Shown: positions 35,554 through 44,735, counted from the stretch's first letter. The stretch: 64,000 bases of DNA from Halococcus salsus (GCF_009900715.1 NZ_JAAAJC010000001.1:1167216-1231215), one strand, 5' to 3'. Notes: generated by a model from the sequence alone, not told the origin. Numbers and translations are program-made.

Positions 35554-36861
35554 ATGAGCGACGCAGACACAACCCCGACCGACGCCAGCACCGACTCGTT
35601 CGAACCCGTCGACGTCTTCTCCGGGGAACCGATGGACCTCCGGCCCGGCGCGGACGACTGCTACAAGTGTACGACCTGCGATACGTCGTGCCCGGTGGCG
35701 GAGGTCGACGACGACTTCCCCGGCCCGAAGTTCCAGGGCCCCGAGCAGTGGCGGCTGAAACGCAAGGGCGACGACGACATCGACCCCTCGATCAACTCGT
35801 GTTCGAACTGCATGCGCTGTGACAACGCGTGTCCCTCGTCGGTGCCGCTCAGTCAGATGCACAACGAGGCACGCGGGGCGTTCGTCGAGCGCCAGATGGA
35901 GAAACTCTCGACCGAGTACGTCAGGAACCGTATCCTCGCCAACTACCGCACCTCGGCGTGGTTCGCCTCGAAAGTCCCACAGATCGCGAACTTCGCGATG
36001 AACTTCGGGCCGGCGCGGTGGGTGATGGAGAAGACCCTCGGCGTGACGGCCGAACGCGAGTTCCCCGCCTTCGCCCAGCAGACCTTCCGCGAGTGGTGGG
36101 CCGAGCGCGGCGGGGCCCACGTCGAGAACCCCGACAAACGGGTGGCCTACTTCCACGGCTGTTACTCGAATTATAACACTCCAGAGGTCGCGAAGGCGAT
36201 GGTCCATGTCTACGAGCACTTCGACTACGAGATCCTGGTGCCGCCCCAGAAGTGCTCGGGCACCCCGATGTTCGCCAACGGGATGCTCACGGACGCCCGC
36301 CGGCACGCCCGGACCAACGTCGAGGAACTCGCGGCGGCGATCAACGACGGTGCCGACGTCATCGCCTCCTGCACCTCGTGTTCGATGGCGCTCCGCCAGG
36401 AGTACCCCGAACTCTTCGACATCACCGACATCGAGACGGTCGCACAACACACCTACGAGGGCCTCGAATACCTCCGGATCAACGAGGACCTCCGCGGGGC
36501 GGTCGAGGAGAGCGAGGTCGATATGCCCGATATGGCCTACCACGCGCCGTGTCACGCCCGGAATCAGGGGCTCGACCGACAGGCGGTCGAGCTCTTCCGC
36601 GACCTCGACGGGGTCGACGTCGAGGACGTCGGGCCGTCGTGTTCCGGGATCTCCGGGACCTACGGCTGGAAGGAGGAGAAGTACGACAAATCGATGCAGA
36701 TCGGCGAGGAGATGTTCGAGCACATGGAGGCCGGCGCGGGCGAGGAGGGGATGACCGAGTGTCCGACGTGTGCGATGCAGATGGAACACGGCACCGGCTA
36801 CGAGATCACCCATCCCCTCGAAGTGCTCCAAGAGGCCCTGACCGAGACCTCGGCAGCCTGA
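35554..36861 (+). CDS. glpC: Anaerobic-type glycerol-3-phosphate dehydrogenase subunit C
   Basis: The iron-sulfur subunit that passes electrons from GlpAB to membrane quinone. The 435-residue protein has two [4Fe-4S] motifs, CYKCTTCDTSCP (about residues 30-41) and CSNCMRCDNACP (about 82-93), then two CCG-type domains: YFHGCYSNY…PQKCSGTP and YHAPCHARNQG…GPSCSGISGTYG, the heterodisulfide-reductase-like cysteine pattern. Last gene of the glpABC operon. Confidence 0.94.
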   Translation: MSDADTTPTDASTDSFEPVDVFSGEPMDLRPGADDCYKCTTCDTSCPVAEVDDDFPGPKFQGPEQWRLKRKGDDDIDPSINSCSNCMRCDNACPSSVPLSQMHNEARGAFVERQMEKLSTEYVRNRILANYRTSAWFASKVPQIANFAMNFGPARWVMEKTLGVTAEREFPAFAQQTFREWWAERGGAHVENPDKRVAYFHGCYSNYNTPEVAKAMVHVYEHFDYEILVPPQKCSGTPMFANGMLTDARRHARTNVEELAAAINDGADVIASCTSCSMALRQEYPELFDITDIETVAQHTYEGLEYLRINEDLRGAVEESEVDMPDMAYHAPCHARNQGLDRQAVELFRDLDGVDVEDVGPSCSGISGTYGWKEEKYDKSMQIGEEMFEHMEAGAGEEGMTECPTCAMQMEHGTGYEITHPLEVLQEALTETSAA

Positions 36862-36904
36862 GACCGAGCGAACTCGTCGGGCCTTGACCCCAGCGATCGG
36901 GTGG

Positions 36905-37411
36905 ATGTCGGGTGCGCAATCCGTAACTACCCGCGGTGACTATCGACGGGCATTGATCGAACCAACTGACCACGACGCCGTTCTCACCGGCGTCAGGGCG
37001 GCGCTCGAGGACAACGGGTTCGACGTCGAGTGGGTCGACTACGACGTCGACCACGAAGCGATAGTCGTCCAGTACGCGACCATCGTCGGCGGTGCCGACG
37101 AGATCAGGGACGTCCTCACGACGGACATCCCGAAGACGATGGGCGCGTTCCAGGGGCCCGTACTGGCGGCGACCGACCCGGACCCCTACACCGAACTGGT
37201 CGTGCTGGTCGTCAACTCACGAACGACCCCGGCCGAGCGGACCGGGAAACTCCGCTGGGAGATTGCCTGGGAGTGGGTCCCCGGCGAGGCGGGGGTCTCG
37301 CCCGAGGAGTACGAGGACCCCCTCCAACGGGTGCTCTCGACGGCCGTCGTGATAGACGACGAGGGGACCCACGACATCGACGCCGAGTTCGAGTTCACCG
37401 ATACGGAGTGA
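36905..37411 (+). CDS. Hypothetical acidic protein (168 aa)
   Basis: A soluble protein with no recognised family. It has a beta-strand-rich pattern: AIVVQYATIVGGADEIRDVL, TELVVLVVNSRTTPAERTGKLRWEIAWEWVP (in part) and STAVVIDDEGTHDIDAEFEF. This has the look of a single alpha/beta domain. The ATG at 36905 is preferred; a TTG at 36884 would add seven residues. It is 43 bp after glpC in the same direction and could be read with it, but a link to glycerol metabolism is not evident. Confidence 0.65.
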   Translation: MSGAQSVTTRGDYRRALIEPTDHDAVLTGVRAALEDNGFDVEWVDYDVDHEAIVVQYATIVGGADEIRDVLTTDIPKTMGAFQGPVLAATDPDPYTELVVLVVNSRTTPAERTGKLRWEIAWEWVPGEAGVSPEEYEDPLQRVLSTAVVIDDEGTHDIDAEFEFTDTE

Positions 37412-37453
37412 GGCCAGGGGAACTCCGCGGCGTGACGCGCGGTCTCCGGCTCC

Positions 37454-37597
37454 GGTCTATCCGCTCTTCCCGTTCTTCCCATTTTTCCCGGTCTATCCGC
37501 TCTTCCCGTTCTTCCCATTTTTCCCGGTCTATCCGCTCTTCCCGTTCTTCCCATTTTTCCCGGTCTATCCGCTCTTCCCGTTCTTCCCATTTTTCCC
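37454..37597. repeat. Perfect 36-bp tandem array, four copies
   Basis: Four identical 36-bp units start at 37454, 37490, 37526 and 37562. Each begins GGTCTATCCGCTCTTCCCGT on the + strand and ends CCCATTTTTCCC. The + strand is pyrimidine-rich throughout. The last copy (37562-37597) forms the 3' end of the minus-strand sulfatase gene. Every copy carries an in-frame TAG in the sulfatase reading frame, so only that copy is translated. Further degenerate Gly-Lys-Asn units continue into the coding sequence to about 37640. Confidence 0.95.
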
Positions 37598-39208
37598 ATT
37601 CTTCCCGCTCTTCCCGTTCCTGTTGTTCCTGTTGTTCCTCCCGCTTTCGCCGGCCAGGTCGTCCGGTGCGGTCTTCGGCGCGTTCTTCGGGCGTTGCTTA
37701 CGGTTGTCCCCGCGTCGTTCGCGCTGGAGCGGGATCGGGACGCCGCCGCCCGACTCGATCCAGTCGAAGAGCCGGTCGTGCATCGCCTTCCGGCGCTGTT
37801 CGTGGTTCCGGTCGTCGAACAGGTTGTTCGCCTCCGCGGGGTCGGCTTGGAGGTCGTAGAGCTCGTCCTGCATCGGCCCGTAGTACCAGATGTACTTGTA
37901 CCGACCCCGCCGCGTGCTGAACATGGTCGGGTGCTTCGGGAAGCCGCCCCAGAACGATTCGTAGTACGGGTCCTGGCTTCGGGCGGTTCCCTCGCCGGCC
38001 AGCGCGGGGAGGAAGGACTCCCCGCTCATGTAGCCCGGTCGAGAAATGTCGGCGACCTCCAGAAACGTCGGTGCGAGGTCGACGTTCGAGACCGCCCGGT
38101 CGATGGTCGTGCCGGACTCGACGAGCCCCGGTGCCCACGCGAGCAACGGAACCCGCATCGAGGGTTCGTAGGCGGTCTGCTTGCCGATGAGACCGTGTTC
38201 GCCGAGCGAGAAGCCGTTGTCGGACATGTAGAGCGTCAACGTCGAGTCGGCGACGCCGGACGTATCGAGCTGGTCCATCACCGCGCCGATGCTCTCGTCG
38301 AGCGAGAGCAGCGTCTCACAGTACTTCCGGTAGAGGGTGTCGAACCCGGATGGGCCGCCGAACCCGAAGTTGCCGCCGAAGACGTAGTCCACCCCGCGGA
38401 CGCTGTCGCGCTGTTCGCGCACCCAGTCCGGTTTGTCCCGGTAGTTCGCCGCGGAGTTGGCCATCGTCTCCGGGTACTCGATCGGCGCATCGGCGTATCG
38501 GCCCTGATGACGGGGCGCGGGGCGGAACCAGGCGTGTGGGGCCTTGTGGGAGAGATAGAGGAAGAACGGTTTGTCGCCGCTCCGGTTCCTGAGCCACCGG
38601 AGCGCGTACTTCGTCAGGATGTCGGTGATGTAGCCGTTGTGTTGTACCCAGTCGCCGTCGACGTTGAGCTGGGGGTCGATGTAGTTGCCCTGTTTCTCGA
38701 AGCTCACCCAGCGGTCGAACGCCGGCCGGGGTTCGGCGCTGTTGATCCGGAACGTGTCCCACTTCCCGATGAAGGCGGTCTCGTAGCCGGCGTCCTTGAG
38801 GTGGTCGACGAAGAACGGGTCGTGGTCGGACCGGGGATGCTGGTTGTCGATGACGCCGTGTTCGTGGGCGTACTGACCGGTGAGGATGGAGGCCCGGCTC
38901 GGCGCACACAGCGACGTGCTGACCGTCGTGTTCGGGAGGTGTGCGCCCCGGTTCGCCATCCGGTCCATGTTCGGCGTCTCCAGGAACTCGGGCGTTCCCG
39001 GTTCGTCCACGAAATCCATGAAATCGTACCGGTGGTCGTCGCTCAGAACGAAGACGATGTTGCGGGGCTGGGAGGTATCGGTGCTACCGAGAAGCGCAGC
39101 GTTGGACGAGCAGCCGCTGAGCAGCCCACCGACCCCGAGTCCACCGGCCGCCTTCATGGCCTTTCGCCGGTGAAGGTGACGGGGTCGCTCGGTGGTCCGG
39201 TCGGTCAT
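37565..39208 (-). CDS. Secreted type I sulfatase
   Basis: A 547-residue sulfatase. The N-terminus has a twin-arginine signal (HRRKAMKAAGG) and lipobox (LSGC), so export by Tat and lipid anchoring are predicted. The metal strand is FVLSDDHRYDF, and the FGly signature is SLCAPSRASILTG (Cys about 104), the only complete CxPSR in this window. FIGKWDTFR, LSHKAPHAWF and LYMSDNGFSLGEHG are further active-site elements. The C-terminal 45 residues are a basic Asn/Gly/Lys low-complexity tail encoded by the repeat array. It is the last gene of a sugar-transport operon, suggesting use of sulfated sugars. Confidence 0.9.
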   Translation of the reverse strand: MTDRTTERPRHLHRRKAMKAAGGLGVGGLLSGCSSNAALLGSTDTSQPRNIVFVLSDDHRYDFMDFVDEPGTPEFLETPNMDRMANRGAHLPNTTVSTSLCAPSRASILTGQYAHEHGVIDNQHPRSDHDPFFVDHLKDAGYETAFIGKWDTFRINSAEPRPAFDRWVSFEKQGNYIDPQLNVDGDWVQHNGYITDILTKYALRWLRNRSGDKPFFLYLSHKAPHAWFRPAPRHQGRYADAPIEYPETMANSAANYRDKPDWVREQRDSVRGVDYVFGGNFGFGGPSGFDTLYRKYCETLLSLDESIGAVMDQLDTSGVADSTLTLYMSDNGFSLGEHGLIGKQTAYEPSMRVPLLAWAPGLVESGTTIDRAVSNVDLAPTFLEVADISRPGYMSGESFLPALAGEGTARSQDPYYESFWGGFPKHPTMFSTRRGRYKYIWYYGPMQDELYDLQADPAEANNLFDDRNHEQRRKAMHDRLFDWIESGGGVPIPLQRERRGDNRKQRPKNAPKTAPDDLAGESGRNNRNNRNGKSGKNGKNGKNGKSG

Positions 39209-39243
39209 TGGACCCCCTCGCCGCGTCGAACTGAAAGCCGTTT

Positions 39244-39873
39244 CTATCGGGTCATCGAGGGCGAGTGTAGCGTCCCGTCTCGCACCACCCCCTCGTGGAG
39301 CGTGAAGAGGAGCGCCGGGACGATGATCACCAGCCCGATCACGGAGACCGCACCGAGCAACAACAGTCCGGCGTAGACGAAGATCAGGGTCGTCGAGTGC
39401 GTCGGGTTGCCCACCACCCAGGTGTAGCTCGCCGAGAGCGAATCGACGAACGAGCGCTCCCGCGAGAGAACCGCGAACGTCGTCAGCACGACGAGTGCTA
39501 AGAAGATGAATAGATAGGTGCCGGCGATGGCGATGGCGAGGTACTGGAACGAGTCGGTCCGAACGTATGTCAGGAAGTAGGTAGCCGTGGCGAACCCTAT
39601 GATGATTGGTACGTATATCAGGAGGGAGTCGTTCACGCCATGTCGCCGGATCGTCGCCGTTATTTCATCGAATCTCACCTCGTTGTTGGAACGAAGCGAA
39701 CGGATCGCCGCGTACGCACCAAGAGTCGAAATTCCGCAAGTGACGACCGGGAGCGAACTAACAACCCAGCAGACACTTACGACGACGAGAACGAGGCTGT
39801 GTCGGTACGCGAAGCCGAGGGCGTCCCTGAGCGCCCCGCCGAACGATCCCTCGTCCCCGTCGTCCGCCCTCAT
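39244..39873 (-). CDS. DUF624 membrane protein
   Basis: A 209-residue integral membrane protein with five or six hydrophobic segments (for example SLVLVVVSVCWVVSSLPVVT and TLIFVYAGLLLLGAVSVIGLVII in part). It belongs with the DUF624/YesL family, whose genes often follow carbohydrate ABC permeases; its role in transport is unknown. Its start overlaps the stop of the upstream permease by 4 bp (ATGA), and the sulfatase begins 35 bp downstream. Confidence 0.8.
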   Translation of the reverse strand: MRADDGDEGSFGGALRDALGFAYRHSLVLVVVSVCWVVSSLPVVTCGISTLGAYAAIRSLRSNNEVRFDEITATIRRHGVNDSLLIYVPIIIGFATATYFLTYVRTDSFQYLAIAIAGTYLFIFLALVVLTTFAVLSRERSFVDSLSASYTWVVGNPTHSTTLIFVYAGLLLLGAVSVIGLVIIVPALLFTLHEGVVRDGTLHSPSMTR

Positions 39874-40730
39874 CCGGTCGTACCCTGGAACTGCACCGCC
39901 TCGATGATCTGGTCCTGGAGGAGGAGGAACAGCACGAACAGCGGGAGGGACGCGATGATCCCGGAGGCCATGAAGAGACCCGGCCGGAACGTGAACGTAT
40001 CACGGAGGATCACCAGCCCCAGCGGCAGGGTGAACGAGGCCTGGTTCTGGAGCACGACGACCGGCCAGACGAACTGGTTCCAGTTGTAGACGAACATGAA
40101 GATGGCGAGCGCCGAGAGGATCGGCCGCGAGATCGGCAGGATGATCCGGGAGTAGATCTGGAAGTTCGAGAAGCCGTCGAGCCGGGCGGCTTCACCGTAC
40201 TCCTCCGGGATGTCCCGGAAGAACTGATAGAGCAGGAAGACCCCGAGCGGGTTCGCGACCGCAGGTAAGATCACGCCGAACAGGCTGCTGACGAGGCCCA
40301 GGTCAGAGACCGTGGTGAACAGCGGGACGAGGTTGACGTAGAAGGGGACCATAAAGCTCCCGATGATGATCGTGAGCAGTATCGACTGGCCGGGCCAGTT
40401 GAGCCGCGTGAGCGAGAACGCGATCATGGAGTCGACGATCAGAACGAGCACCGTCGCCGTCGTCGCGACGATGAACGTGTTGAGCACCCACTGGAGGATC
40501 AGGGTCCCCGAGAGCAGCTCGGTATAGTTCGCGAGCGTGAACTCCGGGGGGATGAGGTGCGGGACGGAGCTGATCGCGATCTCCTGGGGCTTTAGGGAGA
40601 GCGAGATCATGTAGAGGTAGGGGACCATGAAGAGTATCGCGACCGCGTACAGCCCGACGTGGACCGCGACCGTTCGTGTGGTGGCGTTGCTCAGGATACC
40701 TCGACGTCCGTTGGCGGTTGCTTCGCTCAT
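39870..40730 (-). CDS. Carbohydrate ABC permease, MalG type
   Basis: A 286-residue permease with six predicted membrane segments. The EAA loop reads EEYGEAARLDGFSNFQIYSRIILP (in part, about residues 178-200), typical of CUT1 family permeases. The N-terminal segment VHVGLYAVAILFMVPYLYMI and the C-terminal helix block fit MalG. It overlaps both neighbours by 4 bp, so translation of the operon is coupled. Confidence 0.92.
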   Translation of the reverse strand: MSEATANGRRGILSNATTRTVAVHVGLYAVAILFMVPYLYMISLSLKPQEIAISSVPHLIPPEFTLANYTELLSGTLILQWVLNTFIVATTATVLVLIVDSMIAFSLTRLNWPGQSILLTIIIGSFMVPFYVNLVPLFTTVSDLGLVSSLFGVILPAVANPLGVFLLYQFFRDIPEEYGEAARLDGFSNFQIYSRIILPISRPILSALAIFMFVYNWNQFVWPVVVLQNQASFTLPLGLVILRDTFTFRPGLFMASGIIASLPLFVLFLLLQDQIIEAVQFQGTTG

Positions 40731-41644
40731 GCTGAATCACTTCCGATGTACCGGTAGTTCACGTACGATACGACCACGAGGAGTCCGAAGAGGAGGTACC
40801 CCACCGCCGCGGCGTAGCCGAACCGCTGCTGGCTGAACGCCGCGTTGTAGAGGTAGTAGACGAGCGTCATCGTGGAGTTGTTCGGTCCGCCGTCGGTCAT
40901 CACGTAGGGCTGGCCGAACACCTGGAACTGCTGGATGAACTGGACGATCACGACGAACGCGATCGCGTTCCGCATCTGCGGGAGGGTGATGTCCCGAAAG
41001 GCGCGCCAGGTGCCCGCCCCGTCGAGCCGTGCGGCCTCGTACAGCCGTTCCGGGACGTTCTGGCGGGCGGCTAGCAGGATGACGAAGTTGAACCCGAGCA
41101 GCCACCAGTTGGTGACGACGGCGAGCACGGGCATCGCGAGGGCCGACGAACCCAACCAGTTCGGCGGCGTGTCCATGATGAACCCCAGGTAGTAGTTGAT
41201 CGGCCCGAACCCGGACGAGAGGAAGAGGCTCCAGACGATACCCACGATGGAGACCGTCAGGATGTACGGGCTGAAGTAGATCGTCCGCAGGTAGCGCCGG
41301 CCGATCACCTTCTTGTTGACACCCAGCGCGAGCGCCAACCCGAAGATCACCATCGCCGGCACGGTCAACACGACGAAGTAGACCGTGTTCACCAGTGCGT
41401 TCCAGAACGCGGGGTCCTGGAGCATCGAGGCGTAGTTCTGGATCCCGAGGAACTCCGACTGGGCGGGGAACAGCGGGTTCCACTCGAAGAGGCTCATGTA
41501 GAGCCCCTGCAACAGCGGATAGAGGAGGAACACACAGAAGAAGATCATGTAGGGGATCGCAAAGAGGACCCCGTCGACCGTCTCCCGCCGTTGGAGGCTC
41601 CCCTCGGTCGCTTCCGTGCGACTGAATCGGTCCCTAATTGACAT
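40727..41644 (-). CDS. Carbohydrate ABC permease, MalF type
   Basis: A 305-residue permease of the CUT1 sugar importer family. Six membrane segments start with LFAIPYMIFFCVFLLYPLLQGLYMSLF (in part). The EAA loop is ERLYEAARLDGAGTWRAFRDITLP (in part) near residue 210. It forms the membrane channel with the MalG-type protein. The start overlaps the 3' end of the truncated binding-protein gene by 11 bp. No cognate ATPase gene (MalK/MsmX type) lies in this window. Confidence 0.92.
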   Translation of the reverse strand: MSIRDRFSRTEATEGSLQRRETVDGVLFAIPYMIFFCVFLLYPLLQGLYMSLFEWNPLFPAQSEFLGIQNYASMLQDPAFWNALVNTVYFVVLTVPAMVIFGLALALGVNKKVIGRRYLRTIYFSPYILTVSIVGIVWSLFLSSGFGPINYYLGFIMDTPPNWLGSSALAMPVLAVVTNWWLLGFNFVILLAARQNVPERLYEAARLDGAGTWRAFRDITLPQMRNAIAFVVIVQFIQQFQVFGQPYVMTDGGPNNSTMTLVYYLYNAAFSQQRFGYAAAVGYLLFGLLVVVSYVNYRYIGSDSA

Positions 41645-42059
41645 CGTCGATCAACCCCTGGACGGTCTCCGCTCCCCGTCTGAGCCCGGCCTTTGGGGAG
41701 GTACTGTGCGAGTAGATGTCGAGCAGGAAGTCCCACGTCGACGCCTCGTTCACGTTGAACGGGGTCCGTGGGAGGTACGCGAACTGGTCCTTGCTCGCCA
41801 TCTCCGAGAACTTCGAGAGCGACTTCGGCCAGAGGGGCGACTCACGAAGCGCCGGGGAGTTCTGGAGCTTCGAGGCGGCGGGCAGGTGGCCGGCCTGCGT
41901 CCCCCAGATCGGGTTCTCCTGGGTTATCCACTCGGCCACCTCCACGGCCGTTTGGGTCTGCTCTCTGTCCCTGGAGTTCTTGCGGGGGAGCACGATCGTG
42001 TGGCTCCCCGACTCGGTCCAGTTCTGTTGCTTTCCGGGGGCGACGAACGGCTTGAACAT
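41634..42059 (-). pseudogene. 3' fragment of a sugar ABC substrate-binding protein
   Basis: About 141 residues survive, matching only the C-terminal third of a roughly 430-460-residue CUT1 binding protein: AVEVAEWITQ, HLPAASKLQNSPAL, and the final QGLIDDVN are the usual closing elements. The first two thirds, signal peptide and lipobox are absent. Upstream in the same frame is only antisense-like sequence from the symporter gene, which begins 26 bp away. The junction near 42060-42085 looks like a deletion. The importer in this operon therefore lacks a functional local binding protein unless one is supplied elsewhere. Confidence 0.75.
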
Positions 42060-42085
42060 GTTCCAGTCGCGTTCGCGGTGAGCGG

Positions 42086-43405
42086 TCAGTCGGTGGCGCT
42101 TTCGCTCGCCACCACGTCGCCCTCGCCGACCCCACCGGCCCACACACCGGCCGTGAGGTCGACCGCGTCGTTCCACTTCCCGACGACGGTGCTCACCGCG
42201 AGGTCGCCGGCGACGTTGTTCATCGTGCGAAGGCGGTCGAGGAGGGGGTCGATACCGGCTATCATCGCGATGACTTCGAGCGGGAGGCCGACCTGGGTCA
42301 GCACGGCGGTCATCATCACGAGGCTCGCGCTCGGGACCCCGGCGGTGCCGATGCTGGCGAGCAGTGCGGTGACGAGGATGGAGAACTGCTGGGCGAGGGT
42401 CAGCGAGACGCCGGCGATGTTCGCGGCGAAGATCGCGACGATACCGAGGTACATCGCGGTTCCGTCCATGTTGATCGTGGCTCCGAGCGGCAGCGAGAAG
42501 CTGTAGACACCCTCGTCGATCTTGAGGTTGTCCTCGGCGTTCGACATCGAGACCGGGAGGGTCCCGCTGGACGAGCGAATGCTGAGCGCCGTCACCAGCG
42601 CCTCCCGCGTGCCGCGGAGGAAGGAGATCGGGGAGACACCGACCACCCCGCGGAGGAGAACGAGCAGGTAGACGACCGTTATCTGGATCGCGACCGCGAC
42701 GAGGAGGGTCGCGGCCAGCATCGCGTAGGCCCTGATGGCCTCGACCCCGATCTCGCCGAAGAGCGCGGCCATCAGCGCGAAGACGCCGATCACGCCGTAC
42801 TCCATGATCCCCCAGACGACCTTGAACATCACCTCCGCACCCGCCTCGGCCGTCTCGAATATCGTGTCGATGCCGTTCCGGATCGACGAGTCGGCGTCGG
42901 ACTCCTCCCGTACCAACGTCATCCCGATACCGAACACCAGCACGAAGAAGATGATCGCGAGGATGTTGCCCTCCGCCATCGCGGAGATCGGGTTCGTCGG
43001 GACGATGTTGAGGAGCTGCTGGCCGAGCGACGGCGCTTGTTCCGTGTTGACGTTTCCGCCCGTGAGCGTCACGCCCGAGCCGGGGTTGACGAGGTTGCTG
43101 ACACCCAAACCGAGCGCGATGGCGACGGTGGTCGTGAGCAAGTAGAGCAGGACCGTCTGCGCCCCGATCTTGCCGAGATTGGTTGGCGAGAGCCGCCGGG
43201 CCGCCATCAGGAGGGTGAAGACGATGATCGGGATGATGATCATCTCGAGCAGCCGGACGAACAGGTCGCCGAGCGGCTGGAGGCGTTGGGCGGGTGGCCC
43301 GACGGCGAGCCCGACTATCGACCCCAGAACGAACGCGGCCGCGATACGGTAGACGATCGGTATCGACCGATATCGCCGCCAGACGCTGAGGAACTGGTTT
43401 GCCAT
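42086..43405 (-). CDS. Dicarboxylate/amino acid:cation symporter (DAACS)
   Basis: A 439-residue sodium- or proton-coupled carrier of the GltP/DctA family. HP1 is the serine-rich loop RSSSGTLPVS near residue 259, TM7 has NMDGTAMYLG near 293, HP2 is GTAGVPSASLVMM near 340, and TM8 has DRLRTMNNVAGD near 372, together the substrate/cation site. The ATG at 43405 (MANQFL) is preferred over 43426. The substrate is a C4-dicarboxylate, Glu or Asp. It sits directly upstream of the truncated binding-protein gene in the same direction. Confidence 0.92.
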   Translation of the reverse strand: MANQFLSVWRRYRSIPIVYRIAAAFVLGSIVGLAVGPPAQRLQPLGDLFVRLLEMIIIPIIVFTLLMAARRLSPTNLGKIGAQTVLLYLLTTTVAIALGLGVSNLVNPGSGVTLTGGNVNTEQAPSLGQQLLNIVPTNPISAMAEGNILAIIFFVLVFGIGMTLVREESDADSSIRNGIDTIFETAEAGAEVMFKVVWGIMEYGVIGVFALMAALFGEIGVEAIRAYAMLAATLLVAVAIQITVVYLLVLLRGVVGVSPISFLRGTREALVTALSIRSSSGTLPVSMSNAEDNLKIDEGVYSFSLPLGATINMDGTAMYLGIVAIFAANIAGVSLTLAQQFSILVTALLASIGTAGVPSASLVMMTAVLTQVGLPLEVIAMIAGIDPLLDRLRTMNNVAGDLAVSTVVGKWNDAVDLTAGVWAGGVGEGDVVASESATD

Positions 43406-43567
43406 AGCACTCGAATGTTGGAACACACCAAAAGCGCTTCGGCGGGGAAACGAACGTTCGGATATCCCCCGATCGGCGTTGGATCCTTTTCATACCGGGT
43501 CGTGAGCCCAGCAATGAGCGTCGGTTCCATCGAGCGGAGCAGTCGTCCCGTGTGACCCCGAAGCCGT

Positions 43568-44587
43568 TCACCGGTCGACGAGCACGGCCGCGACGCCGCC
43601 GCCCACCATCGTCGGAAGTACGTAGGTCGCCCCCCGGTGGATGAGGACGGCGGCGGCGATCGTGGCGACCGAGATACCGACCGTGGTCCCGTCGACGAGC
43701 GCCCCCAGAACGGCGGCCACGCCACCGAGCCCACCCGGGAGCGGGGTGATGCTCGCCATCGCCCCCGCCGGGATCGCGACCAACACGACGGCCAGCGGAA
43801 CGGTGTAACCCAGCGCGTAGAGCGAGAGCCACAGCGACGTCGCCAGCCCCACCCAGCCGACCGTCGAGAAGAGCAACGCCAGCGCCAGCTTCCGGGGACT
43901 CGTCGCGACCCGCTCGACGGCGGCGAAGAACGCCTCGATGCGAGCTTCGAGCGCGTCGGGCTCCGGCGGCGAGACGCGTGGGAGGGCGGCGGCGGCCCGT
44001 TGGATCAGCGGCGCGAGCGTCGCGACGACGCCGTGTTCGATCCGGTAGCGGTATCGCCACCCGAGAACGGCACCGACCACCAGCACCGCCGCGAACGCGA
44101 CCACGGCACCGGCGGCGAGCGGGAGGTCCGCCCCGAACGTGAGCGTCGTGGCGAAGTAGCCCAGTCCGACCAGGGCGAGCCCGATCGAGGGGACGAAGTT
44201 GAGCGCGTCGACGCTCGCGATCGCGGCGAGACCCGTCTCGTACTCCCGGTCGGAGGCGCGCGAGATGAGCAGCGCGCTCACGGGTTCACCGCCGGCCTGG
44301 CCGAACGGGGTGACGTTGTTGGCGAACGTGGCGCTAGCGAAGACCAGCACGGCCGTCGAGGCGGGAACGGGGGCGTCGAGCGCGTCCAACACGGTTCGTA
44401 GCGAGAGCCCCCACGCCGTGAGCCAGCACGCCGCGACGCCGACGATCGCAACGAGGATCGCCGGCCGGCTCATGACGAGCGCACCGTAGATCTCGTGTGG
44501 GCCGATGACCCAGATCGCGACGGCGAACGCGGCCACGGCCCCGAGGAACCCGAGCGCCGTGGTCCGAAGCCGCCCACTCTCGACCAT
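43568..44587 (-). CDS. LPG-synthase-like membrane protein (UPF0104/AglD C-terminal type)
   Basis: A 339-residue integral membrane protein with eight or so helices, matching the flippase-like/lysylphosphatidylglycerol synthase TM domain family. The conserved loop TFANNVTPFGQAGGEPV (about residues 86-102) and AGAMASITPLPGGLGGVAAVL near 285 (in part) carry its Gly/Pro signatures. The same domain occurs at the C-terminus of Haloferax AglD; here no glycosyltransferase domain is fused. Function probably concerns lipid or lipid-linked sugar movement. Confidence 0.82.
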   Translation of the reverse strand: MVESGRLRTTALGFLGAVAAFAVAIWVIGPHEIYGALVMSRPAILVAIVGVAACWLTAWGLSLRTVLDALDAPVPASTAVLVFASATFANNVTPFGQAGGEPVSALLISRASDREYETGLAAIASVDALNFVPSIGLALVGLGYFATTLTFGADLPLAAGAVVAFAAVLVVGAVLGWRYRYRIEHGVVATLAPLIQRAAAALPRVSPPEPDALEARIEAFFAAVERVATSPRKLALALLFSTVGWVGLATSLWLSLYALGYTVPLAVVLVAIPAGAMASITPLPGGLGGVAAVLGALVDGTTVGISVATIAAAVLIHRGATYVLPTMVGGGVAAVLVDR

Positions 44588-44735
44588 ATACGTACCAACT
44601 ACGCAACGGGAGTATGTACTTTGCGTATCGGTCGTGTGGCCCGCCGCCGGTCGTGTGGCCCTCTGCTGGTCCTATGCCCACTGAGTAGTGCTTGAACTGC
44701 GGAACTACCGTGCCTGGTCAGCGACGATCTGGTCG

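Noticed and set aside
37454-37597. CRISPR-like array
   Set aside because: The 36-bp copies are contiguous with no unique spacers, so it is a tandem repeat and not a CRISPR.
37186-37599. 137-codon minus-strand frame with a repeated MGRTGRADRPGK peptide
   Set aside because: Created by the tandem repeat in another frame and antisense to the hypothetical gene at 36905.
41634-44060. 808-codon minus-strand frame spanning the symporter and the LPG-like gene
   Set aside because: Only its last 141 codons resemble a real protein (the binding-protein fragment); the rest is a shifted frame of two well-supported genes.
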